Assembly (NCBI GenBank): GCA_019454045.1
Contig: SKCR01038867.1
Coordinates: 97,813-161,812, forward strand
Source of the DNA: Zanthoxylum bungeanum
Lineage: Eukaryota > Streptophyta > Magnoliopsida > Sapindales > Rutaceae
DNA length: 64,000 nt
Direction of reading: 5' to 3'
This document shows, piece after piece, positions 1-19,162 of this stretch (position 1 is the first letter of the stretch; each line of letters begins with the position of its first letter). The notes beneath the pieces were generated by a model, which saw nothing but the letters and a program-made list of their open reading frames with translations, did no database searches and was not told the DNA's origin. Made by a program: the position numbers and the translations under genes.

Positions 1-500
1 CCATATGGTATATAATTTCTACAATTGGTATTTTTAATTAAATTATAAAATTAAAATAACCCTAAAATTATTTTTTATTATTAAATTATAAAATTAAAGT
101 AATAAATTATTAAAATAAGAAACATAATCCAATATAAAAATATAATCTAATAAATCTCCTAATCAATAAGAAACCGATTACTTTAAATCTTTAATTAATT
201 AATATTATAATTTATTATTTTTTAAAATTAAAAGTATAAACTATTAAAATAAACAAATATATTACAATAAAGAAAATATATTACAATATCTCATTGAAAA
301 ATATATGTGACACTTAATCTATATAATAATTATTATTAATTAATTTTTAAATTAAAATAATAAACTTATTAGAATAATAAACTTATTATAATATAAAAAT
401 ATAATCTCATATTTATTATTAAATTATAAATTATAATATTTTTAAAAATAAGTTTTTATTATTAAATTATAAAATTAAAATAATAAACATATTACAATAT
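1..500. repeat. AT-rich dispersed repeat, left part
   Basis: This very AT-rich stretch has recurring short phrases such as ATTATAAAATTAAA and TGTGACACTTAATCT. The same phrases resume at 1421-1800 after the solo LTR and recur at 43670-44620, so it belongs to a dispersed family and not to simple composition bias. No coding potential is seen. It may be decayed Helitron sequence, judging from the end of the other copy near 44894. Confidence 0.5.
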
Positions 501-1420
501 TGTATGGGCAAAATTTGGACAAATGACTCAAATGTCATTATGTCTTGGGCCCGCGCATCAGACGTGCATAAGAACATGTCTTGTGGCCTTCATATGGCCT
601 GAATAACATTATGAGCTGCCACCAAGGCCCATTTAATGTAATGACGAGTTTATGTTCATGACTCGTATATAAGGGCTCACGAGCCCACACCCCAAGGGGA
701 AGAGACGCATATGGCCTAAAGGCCTCCAAGAACCCACATGACTCAAAATATATCATGCAAACTCTAATCATGTTACTTGATATCGCATCTAATATTGCTT
801 GATCACTGTCTCAGCTGAGTCTCATATTATGTATTGTCTCAGTAGACATCATCTGCCAGTCTACACACAACCAGATTCCTTCTTAACAAAGAAACTAAGT
901 ATTTGAATCAAGATAAACTATCTACAAACACGGTGGTATAATCCAAGTGCAACAAGGATTACACTTAATCTTGTATATTTAGGCACTCATAATTCAGTCC
1001 ATATTCTACTACAATTTCTTAAATATAATTGGAATATGACATTTCTAATGAATCATAAATCGACTAAATGGGCTACCATACAACCTATAAAAGGAGCGGG
1101 GGTTCAAGGGATTGATGCATTGAAGATTGAACAATTCAAGCTTTGACTATCGAACTCAAGTTCTCACAGCATACACAACTCCATAAACACTAGTCTACCC
1201 CCCTCACGGGAGCTCACAAAGGTCAATGTAACTCCTAGCATTGCTTTTCCCTATATTTATGCTCACCATCGTCATTGATTTGAGTGTCGGAGTGCCTACG
1301 GCATCCACCACACCCGTGGGTAGTTATTCCACACTCACTTGTCTTTGTTTTGCAGGATCTCTAGTGCCCCCGTCGTATAAATTCCTGATTGTAGGCCGAA
1401 GATGAAATTATGCGTCTACA
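501..1420 (+). mobile_element. Solo LTR, probably Ty3/gypsy, TSD AATAT
   Basis: The 920-bp unit begins TGTATGGG and ends GTCTACA. It is flanked on both sides by AATAT (496-500 and 1421-1425), a typical 5-bp retrotransposon target duplication. A TATA box (TATAAAA, 1086-1092) sits in the expected promoter position, and a TTGAGTGTCGGAGTGCC segment near 1278 resembles phrases common in large plant gypsy LTRs. No internal domain or second LTR is present, so this is a solo LTR left by LTR-LTR recombination. Its insertion splits the AT-rich repeat, so it is younger than that repeat. Confidence 0.85.
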
Positions 1421-1800
1421 AATATAAAAACATAATCTCTTATTAAAATGAGAAACATATTAATTTAGTTAATTAATATTTTAATTTTGTATTTTAAAAT
1501 TGTAAAATTAAAATGATAAACTATTAAAATAAGAAACCTATTATAATAAGAAAACATATTATAATCTCCTATTAAAATTAAAAAAATGTGTGGCACATAA
1601 TCTATAATTAATTTTGTATTATCAAATTATAAAATTAAAATAATAAATTATTAAAATAAGAGACCTATATTATAAGCGAGTGATCAAAATTAATCATAAA
1701 ATATTTTTATTATGAATTAAAATTATATTTTAACACATAATACATATATTTTATAATTAATTTTTTAATCATTTTATTACCTTTATATACATGTATCCCT
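1421..1800. repeat. AT-rich dispersed repeat, right part
   Basis: This continues the AT-rich family interrupted at 500. It carries the same TATAATCTC and GGCACATAATCTATAATTAAT type phrases. No gene is visible. Confidence 0.45.
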
Positions 1801-1985
1801 ACTCATAAGTGAACAATTGCACGCACATTATTCCAAATTTTCTCTCCAGCCATCCCAAGCTATGGAAATTGACTCAGAATTTCAATTACATTTAAAATGT
1901 TATGTTGGCCCCCTCATATTAACAGTTATTATAATGGAAGTGGTACTATTGGTTATGTAAAACCAATTCCGGAATAGCATGTGAG

Positions 1986-3297
1986 AGGTATTGTGTTATT
2001 TACAATTAGTCAAAAAAAAAATTATTTGTTGTCAAAATGAGCTACAATATTTTCGTTTTGCGAAAATTTCAAATTTCTCCAAAGTAGATTTCAAAGGATC
2101 CATATTCTCCAAAGTCTACATCGTGTTCTCCGAAATCTTACTTTCTTTTTTATTTGAAATTTCAGAGATTCGAAGTAAATTCTTTAAATCTCTGAAGTTG
2201 TAAAATATAAATAGCTCAGGTCTCCAAAGTGAACATAATATGATAAAAATATTTATTATAAAGTATTGGTTTCAGGTTCATACTCATAGTAAGACGAGCA
2301 TTCCCCATGACATGATCATCACCCGGCTCTTGCAGCATTTTAAGCTCAATTTGGATGACGAGGTGGCCTCCTGCAAGCATCCAATGATTATTTACTAAGG
2401 ATTCCTACAACGGAGAAACTTATATTGCACAGATGTAAGCGATGATTTCATGACAGGTATAACAAAATGACTTATATATTCGTGCGATAAAGCGATTCAT
2501 TTATTTAATTCATTTATTTCTCTATTTAATAGGTCGTCGTGATACGCATAATCAGCTGTCACAAGTTGGTCATCCTCCTACTCCTCCTCCCCCTCACCAT
2601 TCAGTAGGCTCCAATGACACTGGTCCATCCCATGCTTCTCATCTTGTAGCTGGTAGTGATCACATAATCACTTTGTTACGTGATAGCGTCATTGTGATTG
2701 AGGATGATTAGACGATGATCGAGGATTGACAGAAGACTATGGATGATCGCCTGCAGAGGATGGAAGATCGACATAAGAGAATATAACGTACATTAGATGA
2801 TGTGTTAGAGCTTATGCAAATGATGTCAGCTGAGAGGGATCACCATCCTGATGATGTACTGACTGACATTCATTTTGATGATATGTAATTTTATATTTTA
2901 TTTTCATTTTGATATATAGTTAATCGTTTTTATTTTATTTATAAATGTGATTTTTACATATAAGTCTCAAAAGGCAAAAATAAAATAAAATACAAATCAT
3001 ATATTGTATTGTATAAAAAATTAATAAATAAAAAACTACAAATCATATATATTAAACAACAAACAAACAAATTAATTAAAATAATAAAAAATTAAAAAAT
3101 AATAAAAACTTCGGAGATCCGAAGTCAATTCTTCGGATTTCCGAAGTTTCAAATAAAAAATAAAAAGACTTCGGAGAAGATGGATTTTTCAAAGTCGAAG
3201 AAATTGGGTATTTTCGTAAAAAGTAAACGTTGTGCCTCATTTTAACAAACGATAATTTTTTTTTGACTAATTTTGTTAGTTTCTCTATTTTTAATTT
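1986..3297. mobile_element. MULE-like element with long terminal inverted repeats
   Basis: The left end (about 1990-2205) and the reverse complement of the right end (about 3076-3297) align over roughly 210 bp. Shared blocks include AATTAGTCAAAAAAAAATTAT, the segment around GTTAAAATGA, and runs of CTCCGAAGT and TTCGGAGATCCGAAG motifs. Such long inverted ends are characteristic of Mutator-like elements. The interior (2280-2890) has stop-broken coding remnants: a stretch starting near 2300 reading PHDMIITRLLQHFKLNLDDE, a proline-rich linker, and a charged coiled-coil-like segment ending near 2887. This resembles the plant transposon-associated proteins often captured in such elements. No clear target duplication was found, so both boundaries are approximate by about 10 bp. 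Confidence 0.65.
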
Positions 3298-4094
3298 TTG
3301 GATTTGAAATCCAATCATATTTTTATTTAAATGCGGATGATATCACACGTAAGTATTGAATTTGATAATCACGCTTTTCAATTATCTGACAAATTTTGAA
3401 TCTTAATTAATGTATATAACTATATAGACTTCTTGTAATTTTCAAAAAAAAAAATACAAAATACAAAATACAAAATTGCATACACAATTAGTATAGTTTT
3501 ACGTATTAAAGAATATTTTTTTTATAAAACAAAAACAAAAACTATATTTTTTTTAATATTTTTATTATTATTTTATCAACATTTTATACAAATATCATCA
3601 TTTGTTGTTTTTAAAATGAATAAATTTTATAAAATCTTATCTAAAATGAGAAAAATAAATCTTTTAGAACTGAATAAAGTTCAGTAAAATAAAATGGAAC
3701 ATTTCAATTTTTTTTGGAAACATTTAAAACTCTTCCGCCAAATCATCCACCGAGTTTAAGTGAAATAAGTAAAATTTTCGACTACCTTATGTTATTATAA
3801 AAAACGCGCTTCTAGATTCAAATTAAATCAAATTTTAAACTTTACATCACCAAATCATGATTTTTTGGGACGGAACATTTCGTTTCAGTGCAGTTAAAAC
3901 CGTAAAAGAAAAAGAAAAAAAATCGCATAAAATTAAATTATTTTAGATTTCAAAAAAAAATTCTATTATCTTAATTTAATTTTTTTAAAAATAAAAAATA
4001 AAAGTTGGCCGAATCCCAGCAGAGTCAATTTCGATGTATTTGTTGAATAGCGGGGAAATCTGAGAGACAGGCGGCCTCTTGGAAGCGTGGTGGC
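3298..4094. other. AT-rich intergenic region, putative gamma-SNAP promoter
   Basis: No ORF or repeat structure is apparent. The last 80 bases (about 4015-4094) become GC-richer and probably hold the gamma-SNAP 5' UTR. Confidence 0.4.
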
Positions 4095-7000
4095 ATGGCG
4101 AGTTCCGATCCTCACAAGTTAATGGCCAAAGCCGACAAATTGTAAGCTTCTCGTTCATATACAATTAAAAATTTAAAGATTAATTACAATCAACTTGGCT
4201 TTCTTAGAAGATGTTTGAATTGAAACGTCAATGGCTTATGAAATCGTTCAAATGTTATTAAAGTCGTAAATTTTTAGGTTCAGATGAAGTTTTTTTTTTT
4301 TATTTTTATGAATTGATTCAACTTTATTCAATTTACATTGGTTGTGAATCTAGCTTGCTCTGTATTCGCTTCATTCAACATGAATCCTTGGAATGGATAA
4401 TGAGTTAAATACAACAAGGGCAGGATTTAATTTGCTTTTGAAGAGGTGGTTATTATCAAATGTTATGAATTTATGAGAGAATTTTCAAGTTCTTTACAAA
4501 TTTTGTAGAACAAAACTCAGTCTTACAAGATGGAGTGCGGATTGGAAAAGTGCTACACAATTGTATGAGCAAGCTGGTGGGTAAATCTTACTATTTAATG
4601 CAGTTTCCTGTATTATTATTTGCGGTGTTATTAATGGTTAATTAATATTTTATGTTGGGTTATTTTGGTCGTTGATAATTTTTTTTTCTGCTGTAGCTAA
4701 TGGGTTTAGGGTTGGCAAAAATAATGAGCAAGCTAAAATTGCTTTTGAGAAAGCTTCTAAAGGACAAGAGATGCTCTCATCGTATCCTCATCTTCTTGAA
4801 TTCTTTGAGTAATATAGCTCATGGATTGGTTATTATTTAATACCTATCTTGGATGATTATCTTAATCAATCAATTCTGTTACATCCTTTACAAGCAAATC
4901 AGACCCTGGGATGCTGCTAAGCATATGGAGTCTGCTGCTGCTTTAGCTAAGGAACTACGTAATTGGCGTGAAGTTGCTGACTTTTATAGAAAAGCATCCG
5001 AGTTGTACAATGAGTGTGGGAGATCACAACCTGCATCAGATGCTCTGGCAAAGGCTGCTCGGTAAACAGATGGTTTTACCCTCTTGTTATCATTCTGTTA
5101 TAGTAATTAGTGAAAACCATCATGAATTTTGAAGTGCACGAGTGTTCTATGCTGATTTTCTGTTTATACAAGGTTATATAATTGCTGTTTTGAAAGCTGG
5201 CTTAAGTATTATCTCTCTCTTTCCCCCACCCTTGGTAGTGCTCTGGAAGATGCTGTCCCAGAGGATGCTATTCAACTCTATACTGATGCATGTATTATGC
5301 TCGAAGAGGATGGAAAGGAACAAATGGCCTTTGATCTATATCGTGCTGCCACTAGTGTTTATATAAAGCTTGAGAAGTAAGGGTTTCTTTCTCAGTGATA
5401 TGTTTATTTTTCTCAACACTGAGATGATATGTGGAATCATTTCTACAATGATGAATTTTTTTGTATTGCATCTTCTTGACTGGTGACTTGTATGAACCAT
5501 CACTTCAAGCCTGGGCTTGGGCCTCTTTCCCTTGCCCTTGTTCTCTCTCTCATGCGAATTTGATCTAATATACCAGATTCTTTTTTAGATTTTGTTATTT
5601 TCTTTTGACTCTATGTGGAATTTTCTTTTCTTACTTGAAATTTAAGGAAATAATAATAAAAAAAATGAAGAAAACATTTTCTTTATTTGTGTTACAAGTT
5701 CTTACATGAACATAAATTGGTGTTATTGTCTTGCTGATAATCTCCTATACTTTTTCTAATTGAACCTTAAAGTGTTGTTTACGGCATTGTTTCCACAGGT
5801 ATAATGATGCTGCCACTTTTTTGTTGAGATGGGGTTTGGCAGCTGATACGTGCAATGCTACAAACAGCCAGTGCAAGGTGTGTAAGTTATAATATTTTCC
5901 TTTTTTTCCTTTTAATCACATCCATCCAACATTCATTTTATTCAATTTTAAAATTGTTCCAAAACACGTCCGATCATTGATCCAATATAGCTCTTGATGA
6001 ACTGTTATGAAGATGTTTGTTGCTCCCTAATGCCTTGCTCTTTTATATTTATTTTTTTCGCTTTTTTATTTTTCACACTGATCAAGAAATATTGTTGCAT
6101 CTCAAGCAACTATCTTTATGCTGGTCTTCAAGCAATGTTCTTTATGCTAATGTGCCCTTCTTTATTTCAGGCTTATCTTAGTGCAATTATTGTTTATCTT
6201 TACGCTAATGACTTCAAGCAAGCAGAGAAGTGCTACAATGACTGTTCCCAGTGAGTGAAAATTTTATATTGCTTCAGGCAAACTCATGTACTGAGATTTT
6301 TCATTCATTGTCCACCTTGGAGATTAACTTCTTGTTTAATCTTCTTTGTTTAAGAGTCAACATAGATATATTTCCATATCAAAGATCAGCTGCTGCAGCT
6401 GCCATCTTTTCTTCTTAAACTTAAATTTAACCTTTTTAGCTGAATGCATTGCTAAAAGGCGTCTTCGTATTCTTATTATTGTTTCAGCATGGGGGGAGAT
6501 AAAGAGAAAGGAGAAATAATAACTTATTTCCTTGGATTTTCACAGGATTGATGCTTTTTTGAGAAGTGACCAGAATCGCTGTGCTACTAAACTTATTTCT
6601 GCCTACACAGAAGGTGACATTGAAGAAATTAAGCGTGTGTCTCAATCAAGCACTATTTCAAATCTTGACAATGTGGTAAATATTTTGATTGCATGTGCCC
6701 TGCTTTTTTTTTTTGGGGTCTGGAATGCATCTACCACCACCTGTCAATTTTGTGTGAATGATATGATTCAGATACATATTTTTTAAGTACACATGGCTTG
6801 ATTTCACTAGCATATTTAATGGAAATGATCTGATCGTAGAGTTCACTTTTTGCGACTTCAGATTTGCCTAATATCACATAGTTTTTGGCAAAATGTATGA
6901 ATTAATGTGACAAGGTTCCCAGTAGATTCTAGTACAAATCTGTATTTTGTTTTGAGATGTAGCATTAGAATACCTGTTAGAACTACTAGTTCAAGTATTG

Positions 7001-7868
7001 TTAAAGGCATCTTTAAAGGTTAATTTGACTTGTCCATCCATGTTATGAGCTCTTGCCTATTTTCTGCTGCTAGGAGCTGCAGCTAGACTTTGCATTTGAA
7101 TAATTGATCACAGATTCTTTAGTTAACTTGTAGTTCAATGAAACTAAATGTATTTACATGTAGAGAACTTAGTGATGGAGAATCGGGTGTTCTAGTATAC
7201 ACCCTCAGTTGCTATTCTAATATTGCAAAACTGTAACATAGGCAATAGGATAACAGAAAATCCTCAGCGTCCTTGGATGCTCCTCAGGATGGATTGGAAG
7301 GTAAGTTGGGGGGAACATGTCTTAACATGTGGTCTTATCCAACTTGCAAATGACCTCATAGCTCTGAGATTTAGATGCTCCCACAACATATCAGCGAGTA
7401 TTGTTGTACAACTATACTCATGAGCTAGTGTTGCCTGTTACTAATGGAATGATTGTGCACAAGTACACTGGCATGGTCATGTGTGACAATTCTTGGGGTG
7501 GAATACACCCTTCAGCCCTTCTATTAAATTCTCGTTATGTGAGACGTCTCAACATATCGTGAAAAAGCCAATGTGCACACGCTTGTTAATTTCTCGTCTT
7601 GTTAGTCTCTAACTATCAGTGACTTAACCTAATGTGACCACTTCTAGTTAATGACAGCCAGCATGAGAAATATACAATTTTTTTTTTTTGATAATCTGAT
7701 TAGAACAATAATACTCATGTTGCCTTGTTATGTAAATATTTATGTAAAATGAAATGGTTGCAGATCATAAAGCTTGCAAGAAAGCTGCCGACAGGAGATG
7801 TTAGTGCACTGAAGAAAGCCGATGATGCTCAAGATGAAGAACCACTGGACGAAAATGATCTCACATAG
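4095..7868 (+). CDS. GSNAP: Gamma-soluble NSF attachment protein (gamma-SNAP)
   Basis: The coding exons are 4095-4141, 4509-4576, 4697-4781, 4903-5061, 5239-5376, 5799-5877, 6171-6250, 6546-6675 and 7764-7868. They total 891 nt (296 aa), all introns are GT-AG, and phases agree throughout. The Arabidopsis protein is about 291 aa. The product is an all-helical TPR-like adaptor. SNAPs bind assembled SNARE complexes and recruit the ATPase NSF to take them apart after membrane fusion, acting at the cytosolic face of endomembranes. Recognisable blocks are an N-terminal helix pair with RWSADWKSATQLYEQAA (about residues 22-38), SPWDAAKHMESAAALAKELR (about 66-85), LLRWGLAADTCNATNSQCKA (about 174-193), and an acidic tail after KLARKLPTGDVSALKKADDA ending DENDLT. 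The start at 4095 gives the usual plant MASSDP-type N-terminus. Nothing is truncated. Identification rests on family similarity recalled from memory. Confidence 0.95.
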
Positions 7869-8888
7869 TTTCTCATCAATAATGTTTGTTTTATAAATGA
7901 GTGCGCTTTCGAGGGTTTATACAGAAGATTTAAAACAGAAAATTACACTACGATGCATCTTTGTTTGCGTTTATTGCCTTGATGTAAACATTTATATTTA
8001 GTTGCCAGTTTTATTGGTGTTAAAATGTGCAAATGCTTCAAGTTTGTTCAAGATTCCAGTTCAAATATTACAGAGGTAGGATCAACAACCTTTTTAAATG
8101 GATATTTGGCATGTAAATGTGTTATTCTTTATTCATTTTTTTAAGGAATATTTGTGCTAAATAATAATTTTCTTTGAAAAGAAAAGGCCTATAGATATAA
8201 TTTACACAGTATTTATAAATTAATTTAATGGTGGATAAGTAAACTAATAGTGATTCAGGGTGTGAGCTGTTCGTCGGAGTCTACCTTAGGGGTGGACTTA
8301 GGAATAGCATAAAAGTCCGAATCCCGTCTAGTCTGGTCTGTCGAGTTTTAGCTCGATCCGAGGGAAATTTTTTAGGCCCAGGTCAAGGTTAGGTTAAAGT
8401 AAAAAAAGTTTGAGTCTGATAATTATATATATTAATTTATAATTCAAAATACATATATTTATAATTAAGTTTTTAAAATACAATCTAATATAAAAAAAAT
8501 GCTAGAAACATTGATTTTTTTTTTTTTTTTTTAATTTTTAAGTAACATACGAACTCAATCCAGTTCGTTGTCATTCCTAGATGGACCTGTTCATTAAACT
8601 CTTAAGTGGGTCTCGAAAAGGGTAAATTGAAATATTTAAAGGAAATAAAAAAAAAAGAATAATAATATGCTCGGAGACTCATTTTTCAATATTTATCATC
8701 ATAAACCCAAAAATACCCCTAACAGAATCTCATAATTACTCAATGACAAATAGGAGGAATAGGCGGGGAAAAATGTTCGTTATATGTTAGTTAGCCACTT
8801 CGATTCCTCTTTTCTTGTTGCTTCAACTCTCAAAGCGATCAAACCAATCAAGAAACCAAAAGTAAAAGAAAATCTCCTTCTTGATCCC
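7869..8888. other. Intergenic: gamma-SNAP 3' UTR and FAS1 gene upstream region
   Basis: The first 200 bases are likely 3' UTR. About 8285-8582 may be a diverged hAT-type MITE: it starts TAGGGGTGG and ends CATTCCTA, but no target duplication is visible. A poly-T tract lies at about 8513-8532. No gene is seen. Confidence 0.35.
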
Positions 8889-9643
8889 ATGGCCAAACAG
8901 CCCCCATCTTTTCTCCTCCTCTCCTCCTCCTCCTCATCGCCACCGTCTCCGCCACTTCCCCGCCGGCAAACACCAGCAGCAGCACCAGCAACCCACTATC
9001 AACATTTGCCCAACCACAAGAAGATCAACAACTGAGAAACATAATCGACGCCATGATTGGCTCCGGAGACTTCAACTTCAACAGTTGGGGGAACATGATT
9101 TCCTTAGGCGACTTAGCCGGAGCATCCTTCTCTGTCTCGGCCACCTTCTTCATTCCTTCGAACGACTTTCGTTTCCCTTTAGACCCCTTCATTTTTCCAT
9201 ATCACATTGTCCCTCAACGCCTCTCTTTCTCCGACCTTCTTCTTCTCAAGCCCTTATCTCGTCTCCCCACTTTGCTTCCTTTAAAATCAATTCTTGTCAC
9301 CAATACTTCTGCTTCCAACTTTACCCTCGACAATTCTCTTGTTTTTTACCCTGATGTTTATCTTACTTCCTCTATTGCTGTTCATGGCATACAAAACATT
9401 CTTGATTACTCTGTTTATGGTGGCAGCAGTCTATCGCCACCATCTTTTCCTCCTCCTCCTCCTCCTCCGCCTCCACCGCTGGCATCGGGGGATTTGTTTG
9501 TTGAGGAAGAAGCGGTTGCTGGTGGTGGAAGAGTGTCATCAGATGCGGCGCCTTCTTTATGCCAGGAGTTTCCATTGATTTTCTTGGTGGTTTTTGGGGT
9601 TTTGGCATTCAAGATTTATGGGAATCTTCTTGGTGTTTGGTGA
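8889..9643 (+). CDS. FAS1 (fasciclin) domain protein, frameshift in signal peptide
   Basis: The frame containing ATG 9053 encodes a fasciclin-type domain with two hallmark blocks. One is FFIPSND followed by PYHIVPQRLSFSDL (about 9150-9240). The other is SIAVHGIQNILDYSVYG (about 9370-9420). After it come a proline-rich stretch, an acidic linker, and a hydrophobic end (FPLIFLVVFGVLAFKIYG) that could be a membrane anchor or GPI-type signal. FAS1 proteins of this group are secreted cell-surface proteins. The upstream ATG at 8889 (MAKQPPSFLLL) looks like the signal-peptide start but lies in another frame. The FAS1 frame is open back to 8885 and reads a leucine-rich signal-like segment (LLLLLIATVSATSP). 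The two frames would join if one base were missing in the CTC repeat near 8920. The gene may be broken, misassembled at the microsatellite, or started at 9053 without secretion. It appears to have no intron. Confidence 0.7.
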
Positions 9644-10321
9644 TGAACAAGTCTCTGGTCTTTGCTCAAAGACTCAACAATGGAGATCAAGAATTATCTG
9701 ATGCCTTGGTTGGCTCTGTCCTCTGTGATTGTTATGTTTCATGTGTTATGTTTCTTAGTAGTTTCTATTTTGATTGGGTCTGTTTTGATTCTGGGAAAGG
9801 ATTCAATAGTTAGTGTGTGGAGTTAATCAAGCAACTGTAAACATTCGCTATTTGTTTTTTTGGTCCTGTTAGTGGTGAAAGAATGAAGAATGAATAATTG
9901 ATTGATCGTTTTTGTCATGTGCGTTTCAATTTGACCAAGATATTGTTGCATTTCTTATTTTTGTAATGCCCTAAAATAATGTCTATTTGCAAATTGATAT
10001 TTTGACTGTCAAGGCACCATCCATTATTGAAAAAAAAAAATCATACACATCCATCTATGGCTAATGATAGCTACCTTGAAAAAAACTAGAATCCACTTGT
10101 ATCAAAAGGTTAGTTCCAGGATACAATGTAGCCTCATGTTTGTGGTCAGTTAATCTTTGCCTCAACAGCGGCAAACTACAAATACTTCGGCAAAATTTGG
10201 GGCATGCTGCAGCTCTAATTCACTTCTCTGGATTTCAAAAAGAATTGACCTAATGAATGTGGAAATGAATAAGAAGCTGTGTTGAGTGAGAGAGAATCAT
10301 AGGACCTACTTATTTTCTTAT
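9644..10321. other. Intergenic between convergent FAS1 and JMJ genes
   Basis: This holds the 3' ends of two converging genes. I see no transposon or further ORF. An AATAA-type signal around 9892 could serve the FAS1 transcript. Confidence 0.35.
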
Positions 10322-17163
<6,842 letters not shown>

Positions 17164-17986
17164 TGATGCCTAAAAATAAAATTTTCGAAACTAAATTCAA
17201 AAAATTTAATTTATATTCTCCAAAACCTAATTAACCAAAAATACCCAATTCCCAGAAACTTTTTTAGCAAGCAAGCTCCCAGAAACTCCGAAAAAAAGTT
17301 TATTTTATCTACCTTTTATTTTCAAAATCCAATAAATGGATAAATTAATTAATATGACTCAAATGGATTCTGAAATAATTTGCATTAAGCAAAATATACT
17401 TTGAAAACTTAAATTTTTATTTAGAAATCAAAGTTGGAATTGACTTAGTAAACCCTACTTTAAATTGACAATTGATTCGAACATAAAAATAAAAAAGAAA
17501 AAGAAAAAGAAAAATAGGTAATTGGGAAGAAGGAACAAGAAGGTAAGAAAGACGATAACGTCTAAGATTTTATGTTAAAAGACGTGTAATTTAAATATTT
17601 ATTTGTTTTTAAATGCTATTTATGATAAGATATAATTGGTATTTAAAAATCATTAAAAATTAAATAGCGTGAAATAAGGTTTCCTCTTTAAATGGATCTG
17701 CTACTGCTTGAAAGAGATAGAAGTGAATATTTTTTTAATATTAAAAAATAATAATAATAAAAATAAGAAAATATAAATGAAGAGGAAGATTGACAGGGTC
17801 AACAAGAACCCGCCGGAACGCACACAGAATAAACAGAAACCAACTAACCAAATAAAAAAAGGACACGTGTTTTGATTTTGATTTCCCACGCTGTTGTGTT
17901 TGTCTTCTAACTCCAAATAAAAGCTAAGCGGTTTGTATCTTGCCCTTTGGATTTCTTGTTTATTACGGTCTCTGCCAACATTATTA
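17164..17986. promoter_or_regulatory. JMJ upstream region (5' UTR and promoter, inferred)
   Basis: AT-rich sequence upstream of the JMJ start codon with no ORF of note and no clear repeat. It presumably holds the promoter, but no individual element can be assigned with confidence. Confidence 0.35.
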
Positions 17987-18831
17987 GGGAATTTCACAAA
18001 ATTATCCCAAAAAAATTTGTCATTTGTTAAAATACGGCACAATATTTATGATTTGTAAAATTGGCCAAATTCTCCGAAGTACACCCGAAGTTTGTGACAG
18101 TTTTCACAAACGCTCTAATTTTTGAAATAAGATGTACACAACGGGCACCATTCGTGCTGCATATAGGGAGATTATTCATCATGTTGGTGATCAATCAGAT
18201 TGAGTCTTGCCAGAAGAGTTATCAGATATAATATTACTTTATTTTACTGAACAAACATTCAAAAATAATTTTAACTAATGTTTTGTTTCTCAATACAGGT
18301 TTGAACGAATTATCATCAAATGAGCGTGTTTCATCGGGAACACCGAAAACAAATAGAAGATCTTCACAGGTCGAACAAACAGTGTAAGTCATATGTGGTC
18401 GATGTGACGAACATGGACATAATAAACATTCATACATGACTCATCTTAGTCAAAATCCAAGTCAACATTAATTTAAACTTATGTAATCAGATTTGATGTA
18501 TTAGAAATTGATATTTTTGGAATCAATATTTTCGGTTTTATATATATAAATTATATCTATCAATAAAAATTATATATTTTCATATCACATGTTATGATTT
18601 TTTTCTACTTCAAAAATCCAAAGTAAGACTTCGGAGATCCGAATAATGACTTTGGATCTCCGAAGTTTTCAATAAAAAATAAAAAATAAAAATCAAACTT
18701 TGAGGTGTACTTCAGATAATTCGAAATCTCCAAAGTGTACTTCGGAGAACTTGACTGATTTTGCAAATCTCAAACGTTATGATTCATTTTAGCAAATGAT
18801 AGACTTTTTTTTATTAGTTTTGTGAATTTCC
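17987..18831. mobile_element. MULE-like element, transposase zinc-knuckle remnant inside
   Basis: The left end starts GGGAATTTCACAAAATTA, and the reverse complement of the right end starts GGAAATTCACAAAACTAAT. The inverted similarity continues for about 110 bp, including GTTAAAAT, GATTTG and TTCTCCGAAGTACAC. The interior carries a fragment reading CGRCDEHGHNKHSY (from 18394), matching the CxxCxxxGHNxxxC knuckle near the C-terminus of MuDR-type transposases, with the last cysteine replaced by tyrosine. The rest of the transposase is missing. TTCGGAGATCCGAA motifs near 18635 link it to the element at 1986-3297. No clear target duplication was seen. Confidence 0.65.
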
Positions 18832-19162
18832 TTTATTTTTATTTACAAATAGGGTAAAATAATAATTTGGACTGTTTTATAATAATCACAAAACAGACTC
18901 TTTGAGAATCTACTTTCCACTTGGAGTATTCATAGGATCGGATCAGCCTGCGACTCGACCCAATCCGGTTGGATTTGTAAAATTATTTCGGGTCAAACTG
19001 AACCCAACCCTCAAAATCGAATCGAGTCATGAATTCAGTGCAAAAAAGTCGGATTTGACTCGCCCCTATTTTGATTCACTATATAAGGCAGACAGCCGCA
19101 TCTCCCCTAAATCTTTTCTCTCCCCTAAAAAAGTCGGATTTGTTTGACAACGCCACTCAATC
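18832..19162. other. Short spacer between MULE remnant and gypsy element
   Basis: Contains no convincing gene. A stretch rich in CGACCC/GGGTC-type words (18945-19030) looks like an unassigned repeat remnant. Confidence 0.3.

Noticed and set aside
538..771. 77-residue minus-strand ORF
   Set aside because: Lies wholly in the solo LTR at 501-1420 and shows no domain.
1991..3318. Two small ORFs on opposite strands with similar translations
   Set aside because: Their similarity comes from the terminal inverted repeats of the MULE-like element, not from related genes.
8285..8582. hAT-type MITE
   Set aside because: Ends are only weakly inverted and no 8-bp duplication is present; not strong enough to list as an element.
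9372..9612. Minus-strand ORFs opposite the FAS1 gene
   Set aside because: Shadows of the proline-rich codons of the FAS1 gene (poly-Gly/Glu on the other strand).
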